Source: Neisseriaceae bacterium CLB008 (GTDB lineage Bacteria > Pseudomonadota > Gammaproteobacteria > Burkholderiales > Neisseriaceae). Taken from it: DNA of 64,000 bases. Made by a program: the position numbers and the translations under genes. Below are positions 17,401-25,476 of the stretch, piece by piece; position 1 is the first letter of the stretch, and every line of letters begins with the position of its first letter. The stretch lies in NCBI GenBank assembly GCA_041228285.1, contig CP166133.1:868001-932000 (forward strand). Direction: 5' to 3'. The notes beneath the pieces were generated by a model, which saw only the letters and a program-made list of their open reading frames with translations, did no database searches and was not told where the DNA came from.

Positions 17401-20033
17401 AATGGGGTTCCAGTGGGGGTGCACACGCTGTTAATCGGGATGAGGTTGGTCTGTAGCTGTGCCTTCGAGAGTTCAAAACGAGCCTGGCAGCGATTTTCTG
17501 GCCCTGAGCCCCAAACAATGCTGACGCTGTTTTGGACGCTGGGCGTGCGAATGTAGGCCTGGTTGTTTTGGCCGACGATGCCAATTTCTTGTTCGTTGGC
17601 GTCCACAACCTGGGCGCCAAATGGAACGATGGCTTGGTCTGGACGCGTCAGGTGGAGCAAGACCGGGTAGCCAGACTGAGTCGCAAAACGGATCTTCACG
17701 GCGGCGCCAGCATAGGGCGCCACCTTCATTTCACCGGCAGAAACGTCAACATGATTATTGCTCATTTCTTCGGTGCTCAGCCCGATGGCATTGTAGCGAT
17801 AGGGTGAAAGCGAGGGCACGAGGGCGTAGCCAAAGCGATCAATTTTGGCGCCCTGGCCATTGAATACCGTTGCGCCTTTAGCGCCTTTGGCTTCAATGAT
17901 GGCAAAGGCATTGCCTAAATAAGGACCTAAGGTGACGCCACCTGAGTGGACGACAACGGAGCCAATGAGGCCGGTGCCCAGCTGCCAGTAGTCTTTACCG
18001 CCAGAAAGTGTGGCCGATGCCGCGCCCAGAGCGTAGTTTTTCTGTACGTTGGCGTTGTAATAGGTCAGGTTGTCGCGCGCATCGTGGCTCACGTTGATGC
18101 CGTAGTTATAAGGTTGAGCCATTGCGCCGATGCTGTCAGAAAAGCTCAGCTGATATGAATTGCCGCTGTCTCGGTCGAAGGTGGCCGAGGAAGTCAGGTA
18201 GGCGCGGCTGATGTCTAGCGGAATGGAGAGAGACGCCGTGGTGACGGTGCGGTAGCGGCGCTCGTTACTGTCCCAGTCGCTGCTGCGTTGGCGAGAGACG
18301 CCGACGGAGAAGGAAATGTTCTTACCAAAGTTGCGGCCATAGCCGAGCTGGTATTGAATGTCTTTGTCGCGGCCGCCGCGATAGCTTTGAGCGGCTATGC
18401 TCAGGCTGAGCGAGCCCCAGCGTTGGAGTGATTGGTTGATGGAGACAGACATGCGGTCTTTGCGTAAATAAGAAGCAGATGCCCAATCGTTTTCTTCTTG
18501 GCCTTCATCGCGGTGGGCCATGCTGTAGCGCTCGTTGACGAAGTCACTGAATTCTCGAAAGCCCGCTGTTGAATAGCGGTAGCCGGCTAAGACGACGTTG
18601 GTTTGGGTGGCCTGAATGGATTTAGAGTAGGTGCCACCAAACATCCAACCGCTTTGGTTATGGCCAGGGAAATTGGCTTGAGAAAAAGCACTGTTGAGGC
18701 CAAAGGCGCCTAAATGATTGCTGTAGACGGTGGTGAGTGAACCCGACCAGTAGTCTTCGGCCACCCGTAGGCCGCCGCCTAGGGTAAAGCGATTGGTTAG
18801 GCCATATTTTAAATTCAAGTCGCCAAAGCGTGCCTTGGTCAGCAGGTCACGGGTTTCGCCAATAGAGACATCATATTTAAGCTGTTGACGACGCATGGAG
18901 TCGGGCACTGCCGAAAACGGCACGCTGAAGCTTTGGCGGCTGCCGTCAGCCTCTTCAATGGTGACGTCTAGATCGCCTTGATAATTGGTTGGATACAAAT
19001 CATTGATGCTGAATGCGCCGCTAGGGACCGAGGCTTGGTGAATAATGGCGCCATTTTGGCGCACCACCACCAAGGCATTGGTTTTGGCAATGCCCATAAT
19101 GGTGGGCGCATAGCCCTGCATCGAATTGGGCAGCATGCGCTCGTCGGTGGCCAATTGCACCCCATTAAACGGTACTGAAGTTAAGAACTCGCTGGCGCTG
19201 TGTAATTGGCCCATTTGCAACTGGCTCTTGATGCTGGGGAGGGCTCTTTGCAGGTAGCTGGCGACGTTGTGCCAGCTGGATTGGCTATGACGGTTGTCGT
19301 TGCGCCAGTTAAAGTTCGAGCGTTGGCGAAACTGCCATTTGCCTAGATTGACGCCGCCGTTGAGGGTAAGGTAAAAATATTGGCTGTTGCTTTGGTCTTC
19401 ACCGTAGTGGTTGTAACTGTGGTTCATCGAGTAGTTAAAAAAGCCCACGTTGGCGCCAGCATCGTATTCGGCCGGATCGATGTAGCCTCGTGGCTTGACG
19501 TCTAGTAAATGTTGCGGTGAGGTAAACGCTAAAGTTTGCAGCGACGTCATTTCAACTTTGGCTTCTGGAATCAAGGCCGATAGCGGCACACAGGCTTGAT
19601 CGGCGTCTATTTTGGCAAGGCTCTTGAGGTTAAAGCCAGCCTGTTTCAGCAGGGCTTCTGTCATGCATACCTGGCTTTTTTTGCCCACCATGGCGACGGT
19701 GATGCTGGTCTGGGCTGCGTACTGCTGATTCATTAAGACTTTGACGGGATAACGACCAGGCTCCACCGCATTTTTTTGACTGAGCCGATCAATCACGTCT
19801 TGTTGTACGCTGCTGCCGCGGAACATGGTGGCGTCGAAGGCGTATTCTGATTCTTCGTGCTCAGGCGGTTCTTGCTGAGCTGCGCTTTGGCTGTGCTGAG
19901 GTTGATTGATCTCAGAAGGCGCGGCGACGATTGCAGGCGGCACGACCGTTTGTGCCTGAGCCGCATAGGCGCAGACAAGGAAGGGCGTGGTGAGGACAAG
20001 ATTGAGTTTCATGGCGTCTGGTTTCAATCGCAT
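17397..20033 (-). CDS. Fimbrial outer-membrane usher (PapC/FimD family)
   Basis: 878 residues. A signal peptide is followed by the usher N-terminal domain (FDATMFRG near 50), a long beta-barrel region with an internal plug, and the C-terminal domain with paired Cys (MCTEA-type Cys early; Cys in CQARFEL and SVCTP late). It assembles and exports the pilin chain across the outer membrane. ATG at 20033 directly abuts the chaperone stop; an alternative ATG at 20012 gives a more standard signal peptide (MKLNLVLTTPF). Confidence 0.93.
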   Translation of the reverse strand: MRLKPDAMKLNLVLTTPFLVCAYAAQAQTVVPPAIVAAPSEINQPQHSQSAAQQEPPEHEESEYAFDATMFRGSSVQQDVIDRLSQKNAVEPGRYPVKVLMNQQYAAQTSITVAMVGKKSQVCMTEALLKQAGFNLKSLAKIDADQACVPLSALIPEAKVEMTSLQTLAFTSPQHLLDVKPRGYIDPAEYDAGANVGFFNYSMNHSYNHYGEDQSNSQYFYLTLNGGVNLGKWQFRQRSNFNWRNDNRHSQSSWHNVASYLQRALPSIKSQLQMGQLHSASEFLTSVPFNGVQLATDERMLPNSMQGYAPTIMGIAKTNALVVVRQNGAIIHQASVPSGAFSINDLYPTNYQGDLDVTIEEADGSRQSFSVPFSAVPDSMRRQQLKYDVSIGETRDLLTKARFGDLNLKYGLTNRFTLGGGLRVAEDYWSGSLTTVYSNHLGAFGLNSAFSQANFPGHNQSGWMFGGTYSKSIQATQTNVVLAGYRYSTAGFREFSDFVNERYSMAHRDEGQEENDWASASYLRKDRMSVSINQSLQRWGSLSLSIAAQSYRGGRDKDIQYQLGYGRNFGKNISFSVGVSRQRSSDWDSNERRYRTVTTASLSIPLDISRAYLTSSATFDRDSGNSYQLSFSDSIGAMAQPYNYGINVSHDARDNLTYYNANVQKNYALGAASATLSGGKDYWQLGTGLIGSVVVHSGGVTLGPYLGNAFAIIEAKGAKGATVFNGQGAKIDRFGYALVPSLSPYRYNAIGLSTEEMSNNHVDVSAGEMKVAPYAGAAVKIRFATQSGYPVLLHLTRPDQAIVPFGAQVVDANEQEIGIVGQNNQAYIRTPSVQNSVSIVWGSGPENRCQARFELSKAQLQTNLIPINSVCTPTGTPL

Positions 20034-20765
20034 TTATAAGCTTATTTTTTGTTTGCTGATGCCGCCTAAATCATTAATGATGTTTAGGGTCAGGGTGCCG
20101 CTGAGGGACGCAGGCTTAAGCTTGCCTAAGGGATAGCTGTGGCTGGAAAAAGGTGCCAGCATCGGTAGCTTATCTTTTAATAACAGTTGATTATTGTTGA
20201 GGCTAATGGCGTTGATGGTGACATAGTAAGGCGTGGGATTGGTGACGTGAATCATGCCTTGGCGTAATTTTTGCGGGTCGACGCGTAATTGGGCTAAATG
20301 CTGATCGTCTTGTTTGGTTAAGGCTTTGGGGCGGTAAAACAGCTTGACCGTGGTTTTAAACGTAAAAGCCAGCTGATTATTGTCTTGCGCGGCTTTTTTT
20401 TCAGCCGGAATTTGATTGAAGGTCAGATAGAACACCGACTCGCGATCCTGAGGTAGATTAGCGCCCGCTACGTGGCTTAAGCGAGCAATCATTAAATCCT
20501 TGTGCGGATCCATGCGAAAAATAGGGGGCGTCACCACAAACGGCGCTGGTGTGGTGTCAACGGCTTCGGTTTCAGGCTCTGTGGCGCTGACGCTGATTTG
20601 CATAATGCTGGGATAATCATCCTTGGATATAAAGCGCAGCGGAACCGATTGGGCTTCAGCAGGGTAGATCACGCGAGTGCCCATCAGTTGTACGGATGCA
20701 TGGGCTTGGCTAATAAGGCTTAAAGCCGTGGTGGCGGCAAAGACGACGGACAAATAGTTACGCAT
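20034..20765 (-). CDS. Fimbrial periplasmic chaperone (PapD-like), first copy
   Basis: A 243-residue two-domain immunoglobulin-fold chaperone. Signal peptide ends near AHAS; mature blocks GTRVIYPAEAQSVPL, FVVTPPIFRMDP, RESVFYLTFNQIP and KLFYRP are all typical of the family, with the Arg and Lys that anchor the subunit C-terminus. It lies between the major pilin and the usher and abuts the usher start. AGGA precedes the ATG. A hairpin between pilin and this gene probably reduces its transcription relative to pilin. Confidence 0.92.
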   Translation of the reverse strand: MRNYLSVVFAATTALSLISQAHASVQLMGTRVIYPAEAQSVPLRFISKDDYPSIMQISVSATEPETEAVDTTPAPFVVTPPIFRMDPHKDLMIARLSHVAGANLPQDRESVFYLTFNQIPAEKKAAQDNNQLAFTFKTTVKLFYRPKALTKQDDQHLAQLRVDPQKLRQGMIHVTNPTPYYVTINAISLNNNQLLLKDKLPMLAPFSSHSYPLGKLKPASLSGTLTLNIINDLGGISKQKISL

Positions 20766-20843
20766 GATAAGTAATCCTATGATGATTGCGTCGGATGAGT
20801 ATGAATATACAATAAATTGTTTATATACAATACAAAATTATGT

Positions 20844-20878
20844 AAAAGCCCCAGAAAGCTGATTGTTCTGGGGCTTTT
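20844..20878. terminator. Hairpin between pilin and chaperone genes
   Basis: AAAAGCCCCAGAA and TTCTGGGGCTTTT form a perfect 13-bp stem around a 9-base loop. In the direction of the fimbrial operon a short T-run follows, so it can act as a partial terminator after the abundant pilin message. A longer T-run is on the other strand. Confidence 0.75.
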
Positions 20879-20915
20879 TTTACCCACATTTAGATGTGCG
20901 GTTCAGAATCCCAGC

Positions 20916-21461
20916 TTATTCGTAGGTTGTGGTGTATTGAATCGCCGCTTTTACTTTGCCTTCGGTCGCTGCACCGGTGGTCTCATTGGTGTAGTGAGCT
21001 TTAAAAGGATAGTTAACGGTGTCTTCACCAGTAGGGATGGCTTTGGTCACGATGGCGGTTTCCGCACCTGCGGTGAACTCAACCGCTTGGCCGTTTTCGT
21101 CTTTGAGTTTAATGCCAGCGTTAGAGCCGTCAGTGATGAGGTTGCTTAAGTTACCGGCGTTGGAAACGTCGCCAACCGGCATCATGCGCACACCGACTTT
21201 GCTGTAGGCGTCGCTGGCGCCACAGGCCGACATTTCGAAGTTCACGTCGGCAGAGACGGTGCTGTCCGTGCCCGCAGCTAGGTCAGAAGCCGGGATGGTG
21301 AGTAGCTGTACGGTGGCGTCGGCAGAAGAGCCGTTAACGGTCACATTACAAGTAGTGTCGGTCACTTCACCCAAAAAGGTGATGGTGCCGCCGGTGCTGG
21401 CCATTGCGGCCAAAGGAAGGGCTAGAGACAGGGCTAAAAGGGTTTTCTGTAGTTTGTTCAT
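20916..21461 (-). CDS. Major fimbrial subunit (FimA-type pilin)
   Basis: 181 residues with signal peptide (cleavage after AAMAS region), then GGTITFLGEVTDTTCNV, the N-terminal block of type 1 family pilins, one conserved Cys pair (TTCNV, SACGA) and the C-terminal beta strand AAIQYTTTYE. It is the shaft subunit and the first gene of the chaperone-usher operon. ATG has AAAGG at good spacing. No other minor shaft subunit is encoded here, so the fimbria appears to have a simple composition. Confidence 0.92.
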   Translation of the reverse strand: MNKLQKTLLALSLALPLAAMASTGGTITFLGEVTDTTCNVTVNGSSADATVQLLTIPASDLAAGTDSTVSADVNFEMSACGASDAYSKVGVRMMPVGDVSNAGNLSNLITDGSNAGIKLKDENGQAVEFTAGAETAIVTKAIPTGEDTVNYPFKAHYTNETTGAATEGKVKAAIQYTTTYE

Positions 21462-21990
21462 GGTGATGCCTTTCGTAAGTTAAGTCATAATTAAATAAGG
21501 ATGTTGTTTGCTGTGTGTTTCAGCTGTTGCGTTTTGCTGAGGTGATAATAGGATATAAATGGATGCTGAAATACGGTCCATTTAGTTAAATAGGGTAAGT
21601 TTTGGTTATGTATTTTTAATTTTTGTTAACCATTTTTAGTTGTTTGGCATGATGATTTCTGTGTGGAAGAAAGGGCGGGCACGAAGATAAAGGCATGAGG
21701 CAGGGTGGCTAGGGCTGAATCGAAGAGAAGTAGCGCGTTAATTTTTGTTGGCGTTTGGTTGATTTCTGTGAAGACGATCGATTTTTTTGTATAAAATGAT
21801 GGTTGTTTGCGGCATTCTTTGTATTTTTTAAACAACGCCAGTTTGGTGTATCGGTACGCTTTATTAATAGGTCGGGGTGAGGTAGGGCAGGTGTGTACCG
21901 ACTAGATAGACGTAAAGCAGAAAGTCGAGCGAGCTCGACCATTTATGCGATAATGTGCTCGGGCATAAAGGCCTGAACAAAAGGACGTGT
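21462..21990. other. AT-rich intergenic region with divergent promoters
   Basis: About 530 bases, clearly more AT-rich than the flanks, between the divergent fimbrial operon and a lipoprotein gene. A TATTAT -10-like element on the minus strand lies near 21545. No convincing gene was seen; short frames here lack ribosome binding sites. The length suggests complex control of fimbrial expression. Confidence 0.45.
21924..21939. promoter_or_regulatory. Inverted repeat at lipoprotein promoter
   Basis: GTCGAGC and GCTCGAC are separated by GA, a perfect 7-bp inverted repeat. A GATAAT -10-like hexamer follows near 21949, so the repeat would overlap the -35 position of the lipoprotein gene promoter. 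Confidence 0.4.
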
Positions 21991-22500
21991 ATGAACCGAT
22001 TCACCACGCTTGGGCTGCTGGCGGCGATATTGAGCCTACAAGGCTGCTTGAGCATCACCCACTATGCTCAGACGCGGCCGGTTGAGGTGGTGTTGCGGTT
22101 TGACTATCAAGACGGCGAGGGGCGTGACTGGGCGATGAGCCAAGATTTTGGCTTCAGTGCCGCTCAGCAGCTACTGAATGCCCAAACCTGTCACCGTTTA
22201 ATGGGGTCGTGGCCCTGCGATCGAAGCATACGGGCCCTATACAGTGCCGAGCACGGGCCTTTAGATGAGGCCGGGCAAATCAAGGTGGTGCTGCGTTCGG
22301 CCGGTCCTATTGGTGATCATCCGACCACTTATTGTATTCAAGGGCAGGGCTATACGTTTATTCCCGGGCCGTGGCAGCCTGGGCCTTTTCAGGCCAATCA
22401 GGTGGTGCGTATTCACTATAAAATCAGCCGTAACGATCAGGCCTGCCGAGATGGACAGGGCGTGGCGCCAGCGTGGTGGCCAGGGAAAGACGTTTTTTAA
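21991..22500 (+). CDS. Small lipoprotein of unknown function
   Basis: 169 residues. The signal peptide ends in a lipobox (LSLQGC, Cys18 region), so the protein is predicted to be lipid-anchored. The rest has four or more Cys and is rich in Gln and Pro; I recognise no domain. ATG at 21991 has AAGGA upstream; a GTG at 21955 in frame lacks this. It stands alone between an AT-rich intergenic region and an EmrE-type gene. Confidence 0.7.
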   Translation: MNRFTTLGLLAAILSLQGCLSITHYAQTRPVEVVLRFDYQDGEGRDWAMSQDFGFSAAQQLLNAQTCHRLMGSWPCDRSIRALYSAEHGPLDEAGQIKVVLRSAGPIGDHPTTYCIQGQGYTFIPGPWQPGPFQANQVVRIHYKISRNDQACRDGQGVAPAWWPGKDVF

Positions 22501-22588
22501 AGTATCCTAAAAGTATCTTGGTCATGCTGATGGCGTAGGCGTTACGCAGCGAATGGCTGGGTTTTGTTGATGATGAAAAGGTTTGATG

Positions 22589-22930
22589 ATGAATCCTGTG
22601 ATGGTTTATTTAGCGTTGGGTGTGGCCATTGTGGCGGAAGTGATAGGCACGTCCTTATTGCCGCATACCAAAGAATTTACTCGTCCGTTGCCGACGGTGG
22701 TGATGGTGTTGATGTATGGCGTGGCGTTTTATCTGTTATCGCACGTGATTCGCACCGTGCCGGTCGGCATCGCTTACGCGATTTGGTCTGGTTTGGGGAT
22801 TGTGTTGATTGCGGCCGTGAATTACTTTGTGCTCAAGCAAACTTTAGACGTGCCGGCAATGATGGGTTTAGGCCTGATTATTGCGGGGGTGTTGGTGATC
22901 AATTTATTCTCGAAAAGCGTTAGCCATTGA
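22589..22930 (+). CDS. emrE: Small multidrug resistance (EmrE-like) transporter
   Basis: About 113 residues with four membrane helices. The membrane-embedded Glu of EmrE is present in VAEVIGTS (Glu17), and GIAYAIWSGLGIVLI is nearly identical to the E. coli EmrE block. It exchanges protons for cationic, lipophilic compounds as a dimer in the inner membrane. AAAAGG precedes two adjacent ATGs (22586, 22589); I use the second, which aligns with EmrE MNP. Monocistronic, ending before a bidirectional terminator. Confidence 0.9.
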   Translation: MNPVMVYLALGVAIVAEVIGTSLLPHTKEFTRPLPTVVMVLMYGVAFYLLSHVIRTVPVGIAYAIWSGLGIVLIAAVNYFVLKQTLDVPAMMGLGLIIAGVLVINLFSKSVSH

Positions 22931-23053
22931 TGGGCTTGGGGTGAGTGCACGGTGGTTTGATGGCCAACAAACCATGATTTATTCACGGTCATCAATATGC
23001 TCACATTCCTAAATGTAAAATCCACCTCGGCCACGCCCCACGGACCCACCATT

Positions 23054-23091
23054 AAAAAGCCCCTAGCGAATCGCTTCGCTAGGGGCTTTTT
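23054..23091. terminator. Bidirectional intrinsic terminator
   Basis: AAAAAGCCCCTAGCGA and TCGCTAGGGGCTTTTT form a perfect 16-bp stem with a 6-base loop, flanked by A and T runs. It serves the convergent emrE-like and symporter genes. Confidence 0.9.
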
Positions 23092-23103
23092 GACGTCTGT
23101 GCG

Positions 23104-24564
23104 TTACGCTTCTTGCGGCAAGGGCGGTACGGTGATGCGGCGCTTGTCCAAAAGAGCGACCAAGAAGAACGTCACACTGCATAAAATCCACTCTAAATAG
23201 ATCGGATGGTTGATGAAGGGCAGCGTGGTTTTAAAAAACTCAGGTACGGCCGGAATGAATTGCCAAGCGGCGAGGCCAATGATGCCCACGGCCGTGGTCC
23301 AGATGGCGCTGCTTTTACGGCACCATTGCGGCTTAAACATCAGCATCAGAAACACCAAAGTAAAGGCGGTGGTGAGGCTGAGGCCAATCATCATGGTTTT
23401 GACGATTTCTGAAGCTTGGAAGGCCAAGAACAGGGTAAAGGCGCCAATGACGGCTACTGACAAGCGGCTGATGAGGTTAAGCCGTTGCTCGCTGGCCTGA
23501 GGTGCCAGCATATTGTGGTAAATGTCGCGGGTGAATAAGGTGCTGGAGCCCATCAAAATGGTGCAGGCGGTCGAGACGTCGGCGGCCCAAAGGGCAGACA
23601 GCACGATGCCAGCGATTAAGGGCGGCAGCGACATGATGATGTGGGGCAAAGCCAGCGTCGGCATCAAGTCGGGGAATTGTACTTTGGCGACAATGCCCAA
23701 TACGGCGCAGAAAAACCCGATCGGGAAAATCAAGGCAGCGCCCCAAATATAGCCTTTTTTGGCCGTGGCCGTGTCTTTGGCGCTACAGGCAATCTGTACC
23801 GTGCCTTGGCCGCTGATGGCCTGGGTCATCATCACCACAAACCAGCCGATGAGGGTGGCCAAGGGTAAGGTGCCTTGAAGTGAAAACCAATGATCGCCTG
23901 GCGGCAGTTGGGCGGCGATATTGCTGAAGCCGCCGGCATTGGTAACGGCCAAAATAGTGGCGGCGATGATGCCAAAATAAATTAAGGCCACGCTTAGAAT
24001 ATTAGATAGGCCGCTAGACCACAGGCCGCCAATCAAGGCGATGCCGATGAACACCACGGCGCTGACCATCATGCCAGACTTAAAGCTAAAAAATTCGGGC
24101 AAGAGGGTAGATAAAATTGCACCACCGGCCAAATATTGGAGCGAGGCGATCATCATCAAAACGATTAAGATCGCCACAGCGCTGATCAGGCGGCTGGTCT
24201 TGCCAAAATAACGCTCAAACAATTCCGGCAGAGAGCTGACGTTGAGGCGGCGATATTTTTCTGCCGCGACTAGGCCCATGGCCAGCGCGCCAGCGGCCCA
24301 TGCACCGTTATACCAGCCAGCAGAGAGGCCATTATTGTAGGCACTTTCCGCCACGCCTACGGTGGAGGCGGCGCCGACGGCTAGGCCGGCCACGCTAACC
24401 GCGATCAGCGGTGTGGTCATTTTACGGCCAGCCAAGAGAAAGGCAGAGGCGCTGCCTTTGGCCAAGCGGCTAGCGTAGGCGCTGATGATGAAGAGGGCGC
24501 CAATGTAGAGGCACAAAATCAAAAAAGGGATATTGCTGAACACTGAGGCGGTGGTGGAACCCAT
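23104..24564 (-). CDS. Sodium:solute symporter (SSS family)
   Basis: About 486 residues, with around 13 hydrophobic segments. The block FLLAGRKMTTPLIAVSVAGLAVGAAS resembles the first helices of SSS proteins, and GLWSSGLSNILSVALIYFG and LSALWAADVSTACTIL match later conserved helices. It takes up a solute with sodium; the substrate is not predictable. I use ATG at 24564; an in-frame TTG at 24594 is the alternative. Monocistronic. Confidence 0.85.
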   Translation of the reverse strand: MGSTTASVFSNIPFLILCLYIGALFIISAYASRLAKGSASAFLLAGRKMTTPLIAVSVAGLAVGAASTVGVAESAYNNGLSAGWYNGAWAAGALAMGLVAAEKYRRLNVSSLPELFERYFGKTSRLISAVAILIVLMMIASLQYLAGGAILSTLLPEFFSFKSGMMVSAVVFIGIALIGGLWSSGLSNILSVALIYFGIIAATILAVTNAGGFSNIAAQLPPGDHWFSLQGTLPLATLIGWFVVMMTQAISGQGTVQIACSAKDTATAKKGYIWGAALIFPIGFFCAVLGIVAKVQFPDLMPTLALPHIIMSLPPLIAGIVLSALWAADVSTACTILMGSSTLFTRDIYHNMLAPQASEQRLNLISRLSVAVIGAFTLFLAFQASEIVKTMMIGLSLTTAFTLVFLMLMFKPQWCRKSSAIWTTAVGIIGLAAWQFIPAVPEFFKTTLPFINHPIYLEWILCSVTFFLVALLDKRRITVPPLPQEA

Positions 24565-24820
24565 AAAAAATCCGTACGTGATTGAGTCAGTCAAGAAAGA
24601 GAGTGAGTATAAATGAGGATGATTCTTTTAGCCATAACTAACTAATAAATGAAAATTGGCCGCAGATCATGTTTTTGAATTGGCTTTAATGAATTTTATC
24701 AGCAATATTATGCTATTTTTGTTTGTTGGTTGGCTGAAAAATATAGTGCTTGCTTATGGGTTGGCGTTTTAAGTGAAATCAGCGGGGGGATGTTGTCAGA
24801 AAGTGTGCCGACTCGGCATC

Positions 24821-24843
24821 AAAAAACCGCGCTGGGCGCGGTT
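24821..24843 (-). terminator. Intrinsic terminator of cueR
   Basis: AACCGCG and CGCGGTT pair around a 5-base loop, followed on the minus strand by a T6 run. It lies just after the cueR stop. Confidence 0.8.
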
Positions 24844-24848
24844 GGGCT

Positions 24849-25256
24849 TTAGTGGGTGTGATCGGCATCGGCCTGAGCCAGGCTGTTGAGGATGGGGCAG
24901 TTAGGATCGTCGCTGCCGCTGCAGTATTGCGTCCACGTCTTTAGGGTGTTGGCCATTTCCTGTAGCTGTTTGGCCTTGTCTTCGAGTAGGCTGATGTGTT
25001 CTTGAGCCAGCTTTTTAACGTCGGCGCTGGCGCGGTGCTGATCGTGCCACAGCGTCATTAAGGCCTCGATTTGTTTGAGTGAAAAGCCGAGGTCGCGGGC
25101 GCGTTTAATAAAGCTTAGGGCTGCCACGTGTCGGTCTTGATAGACACGATAATCGGCCTCGGTGCGCGGCACGTCAGGCAGCAAACCGAGTTCTTCGTAT
25201 CGGCGGATCATTTTGGCGCTTAATTGGGTGAGCGTAGCCACTTGAGAGATGTTCAT
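24849..25256 (-). CDS. cueR: CueR-like Cu(I)-responsive MerR-family regulator
   Basis: 135 residues. N-terminal MerR helix-turn-helix (MIRRYEELGLLP), dimerisation helix, then a metal loop with Cys112 and Cys120 (YCSGSDDPNC) at the same positions as in E. coli CueR; Ser77, the residue marking monovalent-metal sensors, is also present. It activates copper export/oxidation genes in the family. No copA lies beside it, and the copper oxidase cluster is 3 kb away on the other strand. A terminator follows. Confidence 0.9.
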   Translation of the reverse strand: MNISQVATLTQLSAKMIRRYEELGLLPDVPRTEADYRVYQDRHVAALSFIKRARDLGFSLKQIEALMTLWHDQHRASADVKKLAQEHISLLEDKAKQLQEMANTLKTWTQYCSGSDDPNCPILNSLAQADADHTH

Positions 25257-25476
25257 GGCTTTATTTTACAATCAATTAGCCTAAGCGCCAATATGGCTGT
25301 GATGATTCGGTTGCGGCATTTTGTCCAATGGCTTAAATGTGGCGGCAGCCTTGCTGGGACGGGCGTTAGCCGCTTTAGGGCAAGGGCGGCTAAGGCGCTG
25401 GCGTAAAATCAGCATGACAGTTTCGGTGGCGCACGCTAACATTGGGGCACGTTTTGAATCTCGAGAAAGACTGCTT

